Below are positions 19,876 to 28,993 of a DNA stretch of 64,000 nucleotides, piece by piece. Within the stretch, counting starts at the first letter, position 1. The number at the start of each line of letters is the position of its first letter. The notes beneath the pieces are model-generated. The model had not been told where the DNA came from, searched no databases, and saw only the letters and a list, made by a program, of their open reading frames with translations. A program made the position numbers and the translations under genes. Location of the stretch: assembly GCF_003797775.2 (NCBI RefSeq), contig NZ_CP060725.1:3652001-3716000 (forward strand), in the 5' to 3' direction. Source of the stretch: Sphingopyxis sp. OPL5 (GTDB lineage: Bacteria; Pseudomonadota; Alphaproteobacteria; Sphingomonadales; Sphingomonadaceae).

Positions 19876-21228
19876 ATGAGCAATCCGATCGCTGCCGTCA
19901 TTCTCGCCGCGGGCAAGGGCACCCGCATGAAGTCCGACCTGCACAAGGTGCTGCACCCGATCGCCGGGCGTCCGATGCTGCTCCACCTGATGGCCAGCGT
20001 CGATGCGCTGAGACCCGCGAAGAAGGTCGTTGTCGTCGGCGACAAGGCCGATCAGCTCGAAGCCGCGCTCGCCGGCAGCGCCGACCTCGCGGTGCAGGAC
20101 CCGCAGCTTGGTACCGGCCATGCCGTGCAGCAGGCCGAGGGCGCCTTGACCGGCTTCGATGGCGATGTGCTGATCCTCTATGGCGACGTGCCCTTCGTCC
20201 CCGCCGCGACGATGCAGGCGATGATCGACCGGCTCGCCGCAGCCGACGCGCCCGCCGTGGTCGTGCTGGCGTTCGAGCCGGCCGATCCGCTGCAATATGG
20301 GCGCGTGATTGTGGAGGGCGACCGCGTCACCAAGATGGTCGAGCACAAGGACGCCACCGAGCCCGAGCGCGCGGTGACTTTGTGCAATTCGGGGCTGATG
20401 GCGGCCAGGTCGGCCGATCTGTTCGCGCTGCTCGCGCGCGTCACCGACGACAATGCGGCGAAGGAATTTTACCTCGTCGATATCGTCAACATCGCCAACG
20501 CCGACGGGCGGCACTGCGCCGTCGTCAAGACCGACCCCGCCGACGTCGCCGGGATCAACAGCCGCGCCGAACTCGCCGCCGCCGAGGCGCAGTGGCAGGA
20601 CTTCAAGCGCGAGGAGGCGATGGCGGGCGGCGCGTCGCTGCGCGCGCCGGACACGGTCTGGTTCTCCTGGGATACAGAACTTGGCCGCGACGTGACGATC
20701 GAGCCCCATGTTTTCTTTGGTCCCGGCGTCACGATCGCCGACAATGTGACGATCCGCGGCTTCAGCCATATCGAGGGTGCGAGCATCGCGAGCGGCTGCG
20801 AGGTCGGCCCCTTCGCGCGGCTGCGCACCGGCACCGTGCTGGAGGAGAAGGCGAAGGTCGGCAATTTCGTCGAAGTGAAGAAAACGACGCTGGGCAAAGG
20901 CGCCAAGGCCAACCATCTCACCTATCTGGGTGATGCGACGGTCGGCGCAGGCGCGAATATCGGCGCGGGGACGATCACCTGCAATTACGACGGCTATTTC
21001 AAATATCGGACCGAGATCGGCGAGAACGCCTTCATCGGATCGAACAGCGCGCTCGTCGCGCCGGTGAAGATCGGCCGCGACGCGATCGTCGCCGCCGGCA
21101 GCGCGGTGACCCGCGACGTCGCCGACGGCGAGCTGCGGCTGGTCCGCGGTGAGCAACTGGTCAAACCCAATTGGGCCGACCGCTTCCACGATGCGATGCG
21201 GAAGAAGAAAGCGGCGGAGAAGAAATAA
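19876..21228 (+). CDS. glmU: Bifunctional UDP-GlcNAc pyrophosphorylase / GlcN-1-P acetyltransferase
   Basis: 450 residues from MSNPIAAVILAAGKGTRMKS; an in-frame ATG 12 nt upstream is equally possible. GlmU makes UDP-N-acetylglucosamine for peptidoglycan and lipid A. The uridylyltransferase domain carries LAAGKGTRMKS at its start and the YGDVPF Asp motif. The C-terminal half is a left-handed beta helix of hexapeptide repeats (VTIADNVTIRGFSHIEGASI). Acetyltransferase residues such as NYDG in TITCNYDGYFKYRT are present. glmS lies 2.4 kb downstream on the same strand, so two steps of the same pathway are close but separated by unrelated genes. Confidence 0.97.
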   Translation: MSNPIAAVILAAGKGTRMKSDLHKVLHPIAGRPMLLHLMASVDALRPAKKVVVVGDKADQLEAALAGSADLAVQDPQLGTGHAVQQAEGALTGFDGDVLILYGDVPFVPAATMQAMIDRLAAADAPAVVVLAFEPADPLQYGRVIVEGDRVTKMVEHKDATEPERAVTLCNSGLMAARSADLFALLARVTDDNAAKEFYLVDIVNIANADGRHCAVVKTDPADVAGINSRAELAAAEAQWQDFKREEAMAGGASLRAPDTVWFSWDTELGRDVTIEPHVFFGPGVTIADNVTIRGFSHIEGASIASGCEVGPFARLRTGTVLEEKAKVGNFVEVKKTTLGKGAKANHLTYLGDATVGAGANIGAGTITCNYDGYFKYRTEIGENAFIGSNSALVAPVKIGRDAIVAAGSAVTRDVADGELRLVRGEQLVKPNWADRFHDAMRKKKAAEKK

Positions 21229-21232
21229 CGCC

Positions 21233-21772
21233 ATGCCCGCGCCGACCCTCACGACCGTGCGCCTCGTGCTGCGCCAGCTGCGCGAGGACGACGCCGCTGC
21301 GCTATTTCCGGTGCTGTCCGACCCCGAGGTGATGACCTGGTGGTCGAGCGGGCCGCACGCGTCGCCCGCCGAGACCGAGGCCTATGTCAAAGGCAATGCG
21401 ACCGAGGGGCAGGGCTTTCTGTGCTGGGCGATCACCGCGGGCGACGATGTTGCGCTCGGCTGGGTGATCCTGATCGACGGCAAGCCCGATGTGAAAGAAA
21501 TCGGCTATATCCTGCGCCGCGACCGGTGGGGCAGCGGTATCGCGCGCGAGGCGGTGGCGCGGGTGATCGATCATGGTTTTGAGGATATGAAACTGCGCCG
21601 TATTTTCGCCGACACCGATCCCGAAAACCCCGGCTCGATCGGGTTGCTCGAACGCCTGGGATTCCAGCGCGAAGGCCGGCTGCGCGGCGAGTGGGAAACG
21701 CATATCGGCGTGCGCGATTCGCTGATCTACGGCTTGTTGCGGGACGAATGGATGATGGAGAAAACGATTTGA
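21233..21772 (+). CDS. GNAT-family acetyltransferase (RimJ/RimL-like)
   Basis: 179 residues, starting 4 nt after glmU. The GNAT fold is clear: TVRLVLRQLREDDAAALF at the N-terminus, EIGYILRRDRWGSGIAREAV, which holds the acetyl-CoA pyrophosphate loop (R-x-x-G-x-G/A pattern), and NPGSIGLLERLGFQREG, the C-terminal signature. Likely substrates are protein N-termini or small amines; none can be assigned. Its stop overlaps the next gene's TTG start, so glmU, this gene and the next form one compact transcription unit. Confidence 0.93.
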   Translation: MPAPTLTTVRLVLRQLREDDAAALFPVLSDPEVMTWWSSGPHASPAETEAYVKGNATEGQGFLCWAITAGDDVALGWVILIDGKPDVKEIGYILRRDRWGSGIAREAVARVIDHGFEDMKLRRIFADTDPENPGSIGLLERLGFQREGRLRGEWETHIGVRDSLIYGLLRDEWMMEKTI

Positions 21773-22083
21773 GTGACCGCTACACCGACAAGCCCTTCCT
21801 GCGTTATGTCGATGCCTGGGTGCTCCAGGCGATCGGCCATCTCGACGACGCGACCGCGGCCTATTGCAAGGCGATGGAGCCGCAATTGCACAAGAGCTTC
21901 GGCACGACCGGAAGCTGGCCGCAGATTGTCGCGCGGCAGATGAAGTTCGGCCCCGACCTGCCCGCGCAGATCCGCAAGATCTGGGAAGATGGCAAGGCGC
22001 GCTTCGAACAGGCGAACAGCGCGCCGGCCGATCCGGTGCAGTTCGCGATGATCTATGTCGACCGGAATTTCGGGCAACGGTAA
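21769..22083 (+). CDS. Conserved hypothetical protein, about 104 aa
   Basis: 104 residues from a TTG at 21769 that overlaps the GNAT stop and has GATGGAG about 10 nt upstream. An upstream in-frame ATG at 21691 would extend deep into the GNAT gene and is unlikely. The product is soluble and helical: FLRYVDAWVLQAIGHLDDATAAYCKAM, then PQIVARQMKFGPDLPAQIRKIW and a final DPVQFAMIYVDRNFG. No motif or known domain is recognised. Translational coupling with the acetyltransferase suggests a related task. Confidence 0.72.
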   Translation: MSDRYTDKPFLRYVDAWVLQAIGHLDDATAAYCKAMEPQLHKSFGTTGSWPQIVARQMKFGPDLPAQIRKIWEDGKARFEQANSAPADPVQFAMIYVDRNFGQR

Positions 22084-22099
22084 CGGGAGGGCGAGGGGG

Positions 22100-23005
22100 A
22101 TGTTTATGGGTCGGGTCGCACTGCTGGCGTCGGCGCTTTTGATCGCGGGCACCGCTGCGTGCAGCGAGCCTGCGGTCGACCTCGCGAGCGCGCGCGCCGG
22201 GCATAGGCCGACGGTCGTGGCCGAGGTGCGCCAGAGCGACCAGGCGCCCAAGCCGCCGGCGAAGATCATGTCGGTCGTCCATTACCCCAGCGCGGTCGGG
22301 TCGATATCGGGCTATCTGACCTCGGTGCCCGATGATGGCCAGCGGCACCCGGCGATCGTCTGGGTCAGCGGCGGCGATCTCGCGATCGGCGATTTCTGGA
22401 GCCCGAAGCCGCGTGAAAACGACCAGTCCGCAGCGGCTTTTCGCGAGCGCGGCGTCGTGACTTTCTATCCCTCGCTGCGCGGACTCAACGGCAATCCGGG
22501 GCATAGCGAGGGCTTTTACGGCGAGGTCGACGACTTGGTCGCGGCGACGCGGTGGCTGAAACAGCAGCCGGGAATCGACCCCGCGCGCGTCTATCTGGGC
22601 GGCCACAGCACCGGCGGGACGCTGGTGCTGCTGGCGTCCGAATATGCCGACGAATGGGCGGCCGTCTTTTCCTTCGGCCCGGTCATTGATCCGCGGCTCT
22701 ATGGCGACATGTTTCCGATCGACGTCAAGGACAAGCCGGGTGTGAAGCTGCGCGCGCCGGTCCACTGGCTCGCGTCGGTTCGCAAACCGACCCTTGTGAT
22801 CGAAGGCAGCGAACGGGGAAATATTGTCGATCTCAACGAGATGAAGGAAGTCAGCGGTAATCCGCAGCTTCATTTCGTCGCGGGCGCAGGATGCGATCAT
22901 TTTACCATATTGCGCCCTACCAGCGAGATCATCGCCGATGCGATCCGTGCGGACGCCGTCGATATGCTTTGGACCGGTGGAAAGCTTGCCAATATCTGCG
23001 GTTGA
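22100..23005 (+). CDS. Exported alpha/beta hydrolase (prolyl-oligopeptidase-like)
   Basis: 301 residues. The ATG at 22100 has GAGGGGG upstream. The N-terminus is a signal peptide with a possible lipobox (LIAGTAAC), so it may be a lipoprotein. The hydrolase core shows the nucleophile elbow GHSTGG and a catalytic-acid region near PTLVIEGSERGN. The final HFVAGAGCDHFTIL supplies the catalytic His. The substrate is unknown; peptidases, esterases and lactonases share this fold. It follows the glmU-GNAT unit by 16 nt and precedes the VapBC module. Confidence 0.86.
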   Translation: MFMGRVALLASALLIAGTAACSEPAVDLASARAGHRPTVVAEVRQSDQAPKPPAKIMSVVHYPSAVGSISGYLTSVPDDGQRHPAIVWVSGGDLAIGDFWSPKPRENDQSAAAFRERGVVTFYPSLRGLNGNPGHSEGFYGEVDDLVAATRWLKQQPGIDPARVYLGGHSTGGTLVLLASEYADEWAAVFSFGPVIDPRLYGDMFPIDVKDKPGVKLRAPVHWLASVRKPTLVIEGSERGNIVDLNEMKEVSGNPQLHFVAGAGCDHFTILRPTSEIIADAIRADAVDMLWTGGKLANICG

Positions 23006-23006
23006 T

Positions 23007-23029
23007 TTGATATCATGATATGATATCAA
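23007..23029. promoter_or_regulatory. Palindromic operator upstream of vapBC
   Basis: Perfect inverted repeat TTGATATCAT / ATGATATCAA with a 3-nt spacer, ending 6 nt before the antitoxin start. AT-rich palindromes at this position are the usual site for VapB or VapBC autorepression. Confidence 0.6.
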
Positions 23030-23035
23030 TCTTCC

Positions 23036-23260
23036 ATGCGCTTCCTCGCCGACATTCCCGACTCCGACGTCGAATGGCTCGATAGCCTCGCCGCCGGGCA
23101 AGGCGTCTCGCGCGCCGAGCTGGTCCGCCGCGCGGTTGCGGCCTATCGCGCCGACGCCTCGGGCGACGCCATCGACAATGCGTTCGGCATCTGGCGTGAG
23201 CGCGCCGATATCGGCGACGGGCTCAAATATCAGCGGCGCCTGCGGGGCAAGCGCGAATGA
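23036..23260 (+). CDS. VapB-like ribbon-helix-helix antitoxin
   Basis: 74 residues. The N-terminal 35 residues fit a ribbon-helix-helix domain: RFLADIPDSDVEWLDSLAAG then VSRAELVRRAVAAYRAD. The tail (AFGIWRERADIGDGLKYQRRLRGKRE) is the region that would wrap around the toxin. The gene overlaps the PIN toxin gene by 4 nt and has a palindromic operator immediately upstream. It is expected to neutralise the toxin and repress the operon. The small autonomous unit sits between an exported hydrolase and glmS, so it may be a later insertion. Confidence 0.85.
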   Translation: MRFLADIPDSDVEWLDSLAAGQGVSRAELVRRAVAAYRADASGDAIDNAFGIWRERADIGDGLKYQRRLRGKRE

Positions 23261-23625
23261 TCGACGCGCAGTTCGACAGCGACATTTTGATCGACGCCCT
23301 CAACGGCGTCGAGGCCGCGCGCAGCGAGATCCGCCGCGCCGGGCGCAAGAGCGTCAGCCGGATCAGCTGGACCGAGGTGATGACCGCCGCCGACCCCGTA
23401 TCGGTGAAGGCGGTCGAGGCGTTCCTCGGCTGTTTCGCGGTCGAGGAGGTCGGCGATGCGGTCGCGCGCCGCGCCGCCGCGCTCCGCGCCGAGCGCAAGG
23501 GGCTGACGCTCTGCGACGCGCTCGTGCTCGCGACCGCACAAATTAGCGGCCGCATTCTTGTTACACGCAATATCAAGGTGTTTCCGGCAGCGATGCCGGG
23601 TATTCGCGTTCCCTACACGCTCTAA
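23257..23625 (+). CDS. VapC-like PIN-domain toxin
   Basis: 122 residues. The PIN nuclease acidic residues are in place: Asp in QFDSDILIDAL near residue 8, Glu in SRISWTEVMTA, Asp in GLTLCDALVLATAQ, and the ILVTRNIKVFPA end motif. VapC toxins are Mg-dependent RNases that cleave tRNA or rRNA and arrest translation until antitoxin is restored. The start overlaps vapB. glmS begins 17 nt after its stop. Confidence 0.9.
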   Translation: MIDAQFDSDILIDALNGVEAARSEIRRAGRKSVSRISWTEVMTAADPVSVKAVEAFLGCFAVEEVGDAVARRAAALRAERKGLTLCDALVLATAQISGRILVTRNIKVFPAAMPGIRVPYTL

Positions 23626-23642
23626 ACGAAAGCCAGACCCAC

Positions 23643-25466
<1,824 letters not shown>

Positions 25467-25498
25467 TAAATGCGCTGTCCGTCAGAGGGATCGGAGCC

Positions 25499-25786
25499 AT
25501 GACGAAGAAATTTCTCGGGCGGAGGGCGATCGCCGATTTGGTGCGAAGCGCTGATCGAACGAATTCGCTTCAAAAGCGGGAAGGGCTAAGCCGGCACCCG
25601 GTTAGGGCCGTCACGTGCGGGTGCCCGGATGAAAATTGCGGCGGTTGGCATGTCATCGATACGCACCGCACCGAACCTGACGGCGAAGAGGCGGCCTTGA
25701 CCCTCAAGGCACACGGCGAAGAGAGGAAGGCCGCAAAGAGATATGGGCGTATAGTTCGCGCCAAGGCTTCGAACAGATCATCTTAG
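25499..25786 (+). CDS. Small Cys-rich hypothetical protein
   Basis: 95 residues with CGGAG before the ATG. A Cys-rich core (CGCPDENCGGWHVIDTH) resembles the Cys/Trp-His knuckle often seen in small phage- or plasmid-borne proteins. The flanks are basic and Arg/Lys rich. Base composition is visibly less GC-rich than the neighbouring glmS, hinting at acquired DNA. No function can be assigned. The stop is 6 nt from the convergent 62-aa gene. Confidence 0.55.
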   Translation: MTKKFLGRRAIADLVRSADRTNSLQKREGLSRHPVRAVTCGCPDENCGGWHVIDTHRTEPDGEEAALTLKAHGEERKAAKRYGRIVRAKASNRSS

Positions 25787-25792
25787 TAGAAG

Positions 25793-25981
25793 TCACTCCG
25801 CCTTATTAGCCTGCTCCAGAATCGACGCCGCGATATCCTCCATCTTGCCGACGATCAGCAGCGGCGCGCCGCCGACCATGCCGACCTGCGTCTGGCCGTT
25901 CTCATAGTCGCGCAGCCAGGCGACATTTTCCGCGACGAGCAGATAATTACCGCCGCGCGATTTGAGCTCGATGAACTTCAT
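25793..25981 (-). CDS. Small conserved hypothetical protein, 62 aa
   Basis: Starts MKFIELKSRGGNYLLVAENV; CAGGAG lies 9-10 nt upstream of the ATG at 25981, whereas the longer upstream frame is on the wrong side of this ribosome site. The protein alternates beta strands with Gly-rich turns (WLRDYENGQTQVGMVGGAPLLIVGK) and ends in a helix (DIAASILEQANKAE). It resembles small FlbD-like or LytTR-like single-domain proteins only in outline. No function assigned. It is divergent from the HAD gene at 26051. Confidence 0.66.
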   Translation of the reverse strand: MKFIELKSRGGNYLLVAENVAWLRDYENGQTQVGMVGGAPLLIVGKMEDIAASILEQANKAE

Positions 25982-26050
25982 GATTGCGTCTCCTGTTGCC
26001 ATGGCCTCTAGGCCCGACAAGTTGCATTCGCATAAACAGGACGCGCGCTT

Positions 26051-26710
26051 ATGACCCCCGCCGCCATCATCTTCGACTTCGACGGCGTCATCGCCGACAG
26101 CGAAGTGCGCGCGAATATGTCGCTGTCCGAGAGCCTGACCGCGGTCGGCATGCCGACGACCTATGACGAGAGTTTGCGCGATTATTACGGCCATAATTGG
26201 CAGGAGACGCAGCGGCGGATCGAGGCCCGCTTTGGGCGGCCGCTGCCCGCCGATTTCCGCGAGCGGCACCGTGAGCGGGCGCGGGCGCGCTTCATGGAGG
26301 GCTTCGACGCCGTCCCCGGCGCCGCTGCGTTCCTCGACACGCTGGGCACGACGCCACGCGCGATCGCCTCGTCGAGCCGCGCCGAATATATCGGCTGGGC
26401 GCTCGAGCTGTTCGGGCTCGGCCATCATTTCGGGGAGCATGTCTACAGCGCCGACGGATGGGACCGTGGTAAGCCCCACCCTGACATCTATCTCGCCGCC
26501 GCCAAGGGGCTCGGTGTCGATCCGGCGAAGTGCCTGGCGGTCGAGGATTCGCCGACCGGCGCGCGGTCGGCGCTGGCCGCGGGGATGACCGTCGTCGGTT
26601 TCTGCGGCGCGGGTCATATCGTCGATCGCGCCGCGCATGGCGCGATGCTGCGCGAGGTCGGCGTGCACCGGCTTGCCTTTACCTTTGAAGAGATTAGCAT
26701 CGCTGGCTGA
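26051..26710 (+). CDS. HAD-superfamily hydrolase (beta-phosphoglucomutase-like)
   Basis: 219 residues. Motif I is FDFDGVIADSE, motif II AIASSSRAEYI, motif III Lys in RGKPHPDIYL, and motif IV LAVEDSPTGARSALAAGM. The cap insert between motifs I and II is helical, giving a subclass-I HAD as in phosphatases and beta-phosphoglucomutases. The substrate is probably a small sugar or metabolite phosphate; Thr/Ser choices do not settle it. It is a stand-alone gene followed by a small membrane protein gene at 24 nt. Confidence 0.92.
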   Translation: MTPAAIIFDFDGVIADSEVRANMSLSESLTAVGMPTTYDESLRDYYGHNWQETQRRIEARFGRPLPADFRERHRERARARFMEGFDAVPGAAAFLDTLGTTPRAIASSSRAEYIGWALELFGLGHHFGEHVYSADGWDRGKPHPDIYLAAAKGLGVDPAKCLAVEDSPTGARSALAAGMTVVGFCGAGHIVDRAAHGAMLREVGVHRLAFTFEEISIAG

Positions 26711-26733
26711 CGATTTGCCGAGGGGGAAGGCCT

Positions 26734-27003
26734 ATGTGGAATATCCTGTGGCCGTTGATGCTGTTCGGCGCGCTCGTCGTCTGGCCGGCCTGGCTGTGGC
26801 GGCGGATGAAGAAGGTGCAGCAGATGGCGCGCGACGCGCTCGACGATGCGCCGGTGCGCGGCGGTGCCCGCTGGGAGGAAACCGAGGCGGCGGCGGACGG
26901 GCGCCAATATGGCCGTGCCGACAACTTCGACCCGGTTCTGGACAAGGTGTCGCGAGACCTTGCGGCCCCGGACATCATCAAGGATCTGGAGGGGCGGCGC
27001 TGA
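26734..27003 (+). CDS. Small single-span membrane protein
   Basis: 89 residues with GAGGGGGAAGG before the ATG. One N-terminal hydrophobic span (ILWPLMLFGALVVWPAWLW) is followed by a basic stop-transfer RRMKK and a polar, acidic cytoplasmic tail (ALDDAPVRGGARWEE). No family recognised. The gap from its stop to 27493 is about 490 nt and contains only the family A and family F repeats. Confidence 0.75.
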   Translation: MWNILWPLMLFGALVVWPAWLWRRMKKVQQMARDALDDAPVRGGARWEETEAAADGRQYGRADNFDPVLDKVSRDLAAPDIIKDLEGRR

Positions 27004-27055
27004 GACCCTGAAAAGGAGCTCAGCGGTCCATAATGTTGACGACACATTCGGGTTG

Positions 27056-27201
27056 ATCCTCCCTGTCGCGTAGCGATGGGGAGGGGGACCGCCGCGAAGC
27101 GGTGGTGGAGGGGCCGAAACCTTACACGACGCCTGACGGCGTCGGCCCCTCCGTCAGCGCTTCGCGCTGCCACCTCCCCATGGCTGCGCCACAGGGAGGA
27201 T
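27056..27201. repeat. MITE-like dispersed repeat, family A, copy 2
   Basis: 146 bp with the same terminal inverted repeats (ATCCTCCCTG and CAGGGAGGAT) as copy 1 at 9812-9960, and a 54-bp segment identical between the two. No open frame of note. Confidence 0.8.
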
Positions 27202-27339
27202 TGGATGCAAAAAGCGCTGTCCTAAAAAACATCGCCAGATTAGCCTGCGATCATGCAGTGCCCCGATCGCCCGTCGAAACGTCAATCGCGAATGAAGTTG
27301 CGCAGTTTTGCGCCGTTTTTCGAAGGCGAGTCGTTCGCT

Positions 27340-27417
27340 GTTTCCCGGAGCAGGCCGGGGTCCATGTCGTGGAGCGCGCGCCGATCTGTCTGGACCCCGG
27401 CCTGCGCCGGGGAACGA
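27340..27417. repeat. Intergenic inverted repeat (family F)
   Basis: Arms 27341-27364 and 27391-27417 pair around the cores CAGGCCGGGGTCCA and TGGACCCCGGCCTG. It lies in the same long gap as family A copy 2. Confidence 0.65.
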
Positions 27418-27493
27418 TGGCCGGCGACGTGAATCCACTATAAAGTTCGGCAGTTTTCCGCCGCTTTCGAAAATCCCCCCAAGGAGAGACGCC

Positions 27494-28372
27494 ATGTGCA
27501 CCCAAGAAACCGAAGCCGACCTCGACCGCGCCGGGCTGCCCGTCGGGCGGCGCAGCTTTACCGCGCTCGCGGGCGCCGGGGCGCTGATGGCGGCGCTGCC
27601 CGCGCGCGCGCTGGCGGGCCAGCCGGTCAAGGGCCGCGATGTCGAGATCAAGACCGCCGACGGCACCTGCGACGCCTATTTCGTCGCGCCCGCCGAGGGC
27701 AAGCATCCCGCCGTGCTGGTGTGGCCCGACATCCGCGGCTTGCGCCCCGCCTTTCGCCAGATGGCCGACCGGCTGGCGGGCGAGGGCTATGCGGTGCTGA
27801 CGATCAACCCCTTCTACCGCTGGCAGAAATCGCCGGTCGTCGATGCTGCCAACGACTTCAACGTCCCCGAGGTGCGCGAGAAATTGTTCGGCTATCTGAA
27901 GCAGCTTAACAAGACGCTCGTTACCACCGACGCGACCGCGCATCTCGCCTTCCTCGATGCGCAGAAGGAAGTCGACACCAAGCGGCGGATCGGCACCACC
28001 GGCTATTGCATGGGCGGCGCGATGACGATCTATACCGCCGCGCTCAGCCCCAATCGCGTCGGCGCGGCGGCGAGCTTCCACGGCGGCGGGGTCGCCACCG
28101 ACAAGCCCGACAGCCCGCATCTGCTGATCGACGGCACCAATGCCGGTTATCTCTTCGCGATCGCCGACAATGACGACAAAGAAAGCCCGAACGAGAAGGT
28201 CTTGCTGGCCGAGGTGCTCAAGCCGCGCCCGCAGTGGCACGAGGTCGAGGTCTATGCCGGTGCGATGCACGGCTGGTGCCCGCCCGACGGCCGCGCCTAT
28301 AACGAGGCGGCGGCGGAAAAGGCGTGGGGGCGGATGCTGCAGCTGTTCAAGGCCGAGTTAAAGCCCGCCTGA
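27494..28372 (+). CDS. Dienelactone-hydrolase-family protein, probably exported
   Basis: 292 residues; GGAGAG precedes the ATG. A twin-arginine-like signal VGRRSFTALAGAGALMAALPARALA follows a 17-residue polar N-terminus, which suggests Tat export. The hydrolase fold carries the nucleophile motif GYCMGGAM, with Cys in the elbow as in classical dienelactone hydrolases, and a late His in GAMHGWCPPDG. True dienelactone hydrolases are cytosolic, so this exported relative more likely acts on an envelope or extracellular ester. There is no aromatic-ring pathway nearby. Confidence 0.92.
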   Translation: MCTQETEADLDRAGLPVGRRSFTALAGAGALMAALPARALAGQPVKGRDVEIKTADGTCDAYFVAPAEGKHPAVLVWPDIRGLRPAFRQMADRLAGEGYAVLTINPFYRWQKSPVVDAANDFNVPEVREKLFGYLKQLNKTLVTTDATAHLAFLDAQKEVDTKRRIGTTGYCMGGAMTIYTAALSPNRVGAAASFHGGGVATDKPDSPHLLIDGTNAGYLFAIADNDDKESPNEKVLLAEVLKPRPQWHEVEVYAGAMHGWCPPDGRAYNEAAAEKAWGRMLQLFKAELKPA

Positions 28373-28373
28373 T

Positions 28374-28459
28374 TTCCCGTTCGTGTCGAGCGAAGTCGAG
28401 ACACCCCGAGGGCGTGAATCAACGATGGGCATCTCGACTTCGCTCGATGCGAATGGGAT
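28374..28459. repeat. Intergenic inverted repeat, family D, copy 2
   Basis: Arms about 28376-28407 and 28426-28458 repeat the GTCGAGCGAAGTCGAGA / TCTCGACTTCGCTCG cores of copy 1. It starts right after the stop of the hydrolase gene, between convergent genes, where it could act as a shared terminator-like hairpin. Confidence 0.75.
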
Positions 28460-28477
28460 TAGGGCAGGCGGGTGAAC

Positions 28478-28933
28478 TCAGCCGCCGCTCGCCGCATAGC
28501 TCGCATAGACGCGCTGGCCGCCGGGGCCGAAGGTCATCACCTTATAGGCTTCGCGGATATTGCGATATTCCATGCCGGGCGATCCGGTCGGCATACCCGC
28601 GACCGCCAGGCCCTTGACGCCCTTGGGCTTTTCCTTGAGCAGCCGGGCGATTTCCTTCGCGGGCACATGGCCCTCGATGACATAGCCGCCAACGAGAACA
28701 GTGTGGCAACTGCGCAGCGCCGCGGGCACGCCCTGCTTGTCTTTGACCGCATCCATGTCGGCCGCATTGACCACGGTCACCTTCGCCCCGAACGAGGTCT
28801 TCACCAGTTCGAGCCATTTGAGACAGCAGCCGCAGCCGGCGTCGCGGAACATCGTCGGATTGGCGGCGTGTGCGGTTCCGATGATGCCGGCAAAGGCGGC
28901 GAAGGCGAACAGGGTGCGGCGGGCGGGGGACAT
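28478..28933 (-). CDS. DUF411 metal-binding secreted protein
   Basis: 151 residues with AAGGAAA before the start. It has a signal peptide (TLFAFAAFAGIIGTAHA). The DUF411 signature DAGCGCCLKWLE is present, with three cysteines in CGCC context. A further Cys-His pair is in LRSCHTVLVGGYVIEGHVP, typical of the family. DUF411 proteins (CopG-like) are periplasmic and linked to copper or other metal handling, and this one likely coordinates a metal. There is no copper operon next to it, so the ion is uncertain. Confidence 0.9.
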   Translation of the reverse strand: MSPARRTLFAFAAFAGIIGTAHAANPTMFRDAGCGCCLKWLELVKTSFGAKVTVVNAADMDAVKDKQGVPAALRSCHTVLVGGYVIEGHVPAKEIARLLKEKPKGVKGLAVAGMPTGSPGMEYRNIREAYKVMTFGPGGQRVYASYAASGG

Positions 28934-28993
28934 GCGGTTTCCTTTCGGGGTGACCCGGTCAGGATAGCAAAGGTCCTCCGCGACGCAAGGCGC

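Noticed and set aside
23500..23642. glmS ribozyme before glmS
   Set aside because: Only 17 nt separate vapC and glmS, far too short for the ribozyme, and it is not known from this lineage.
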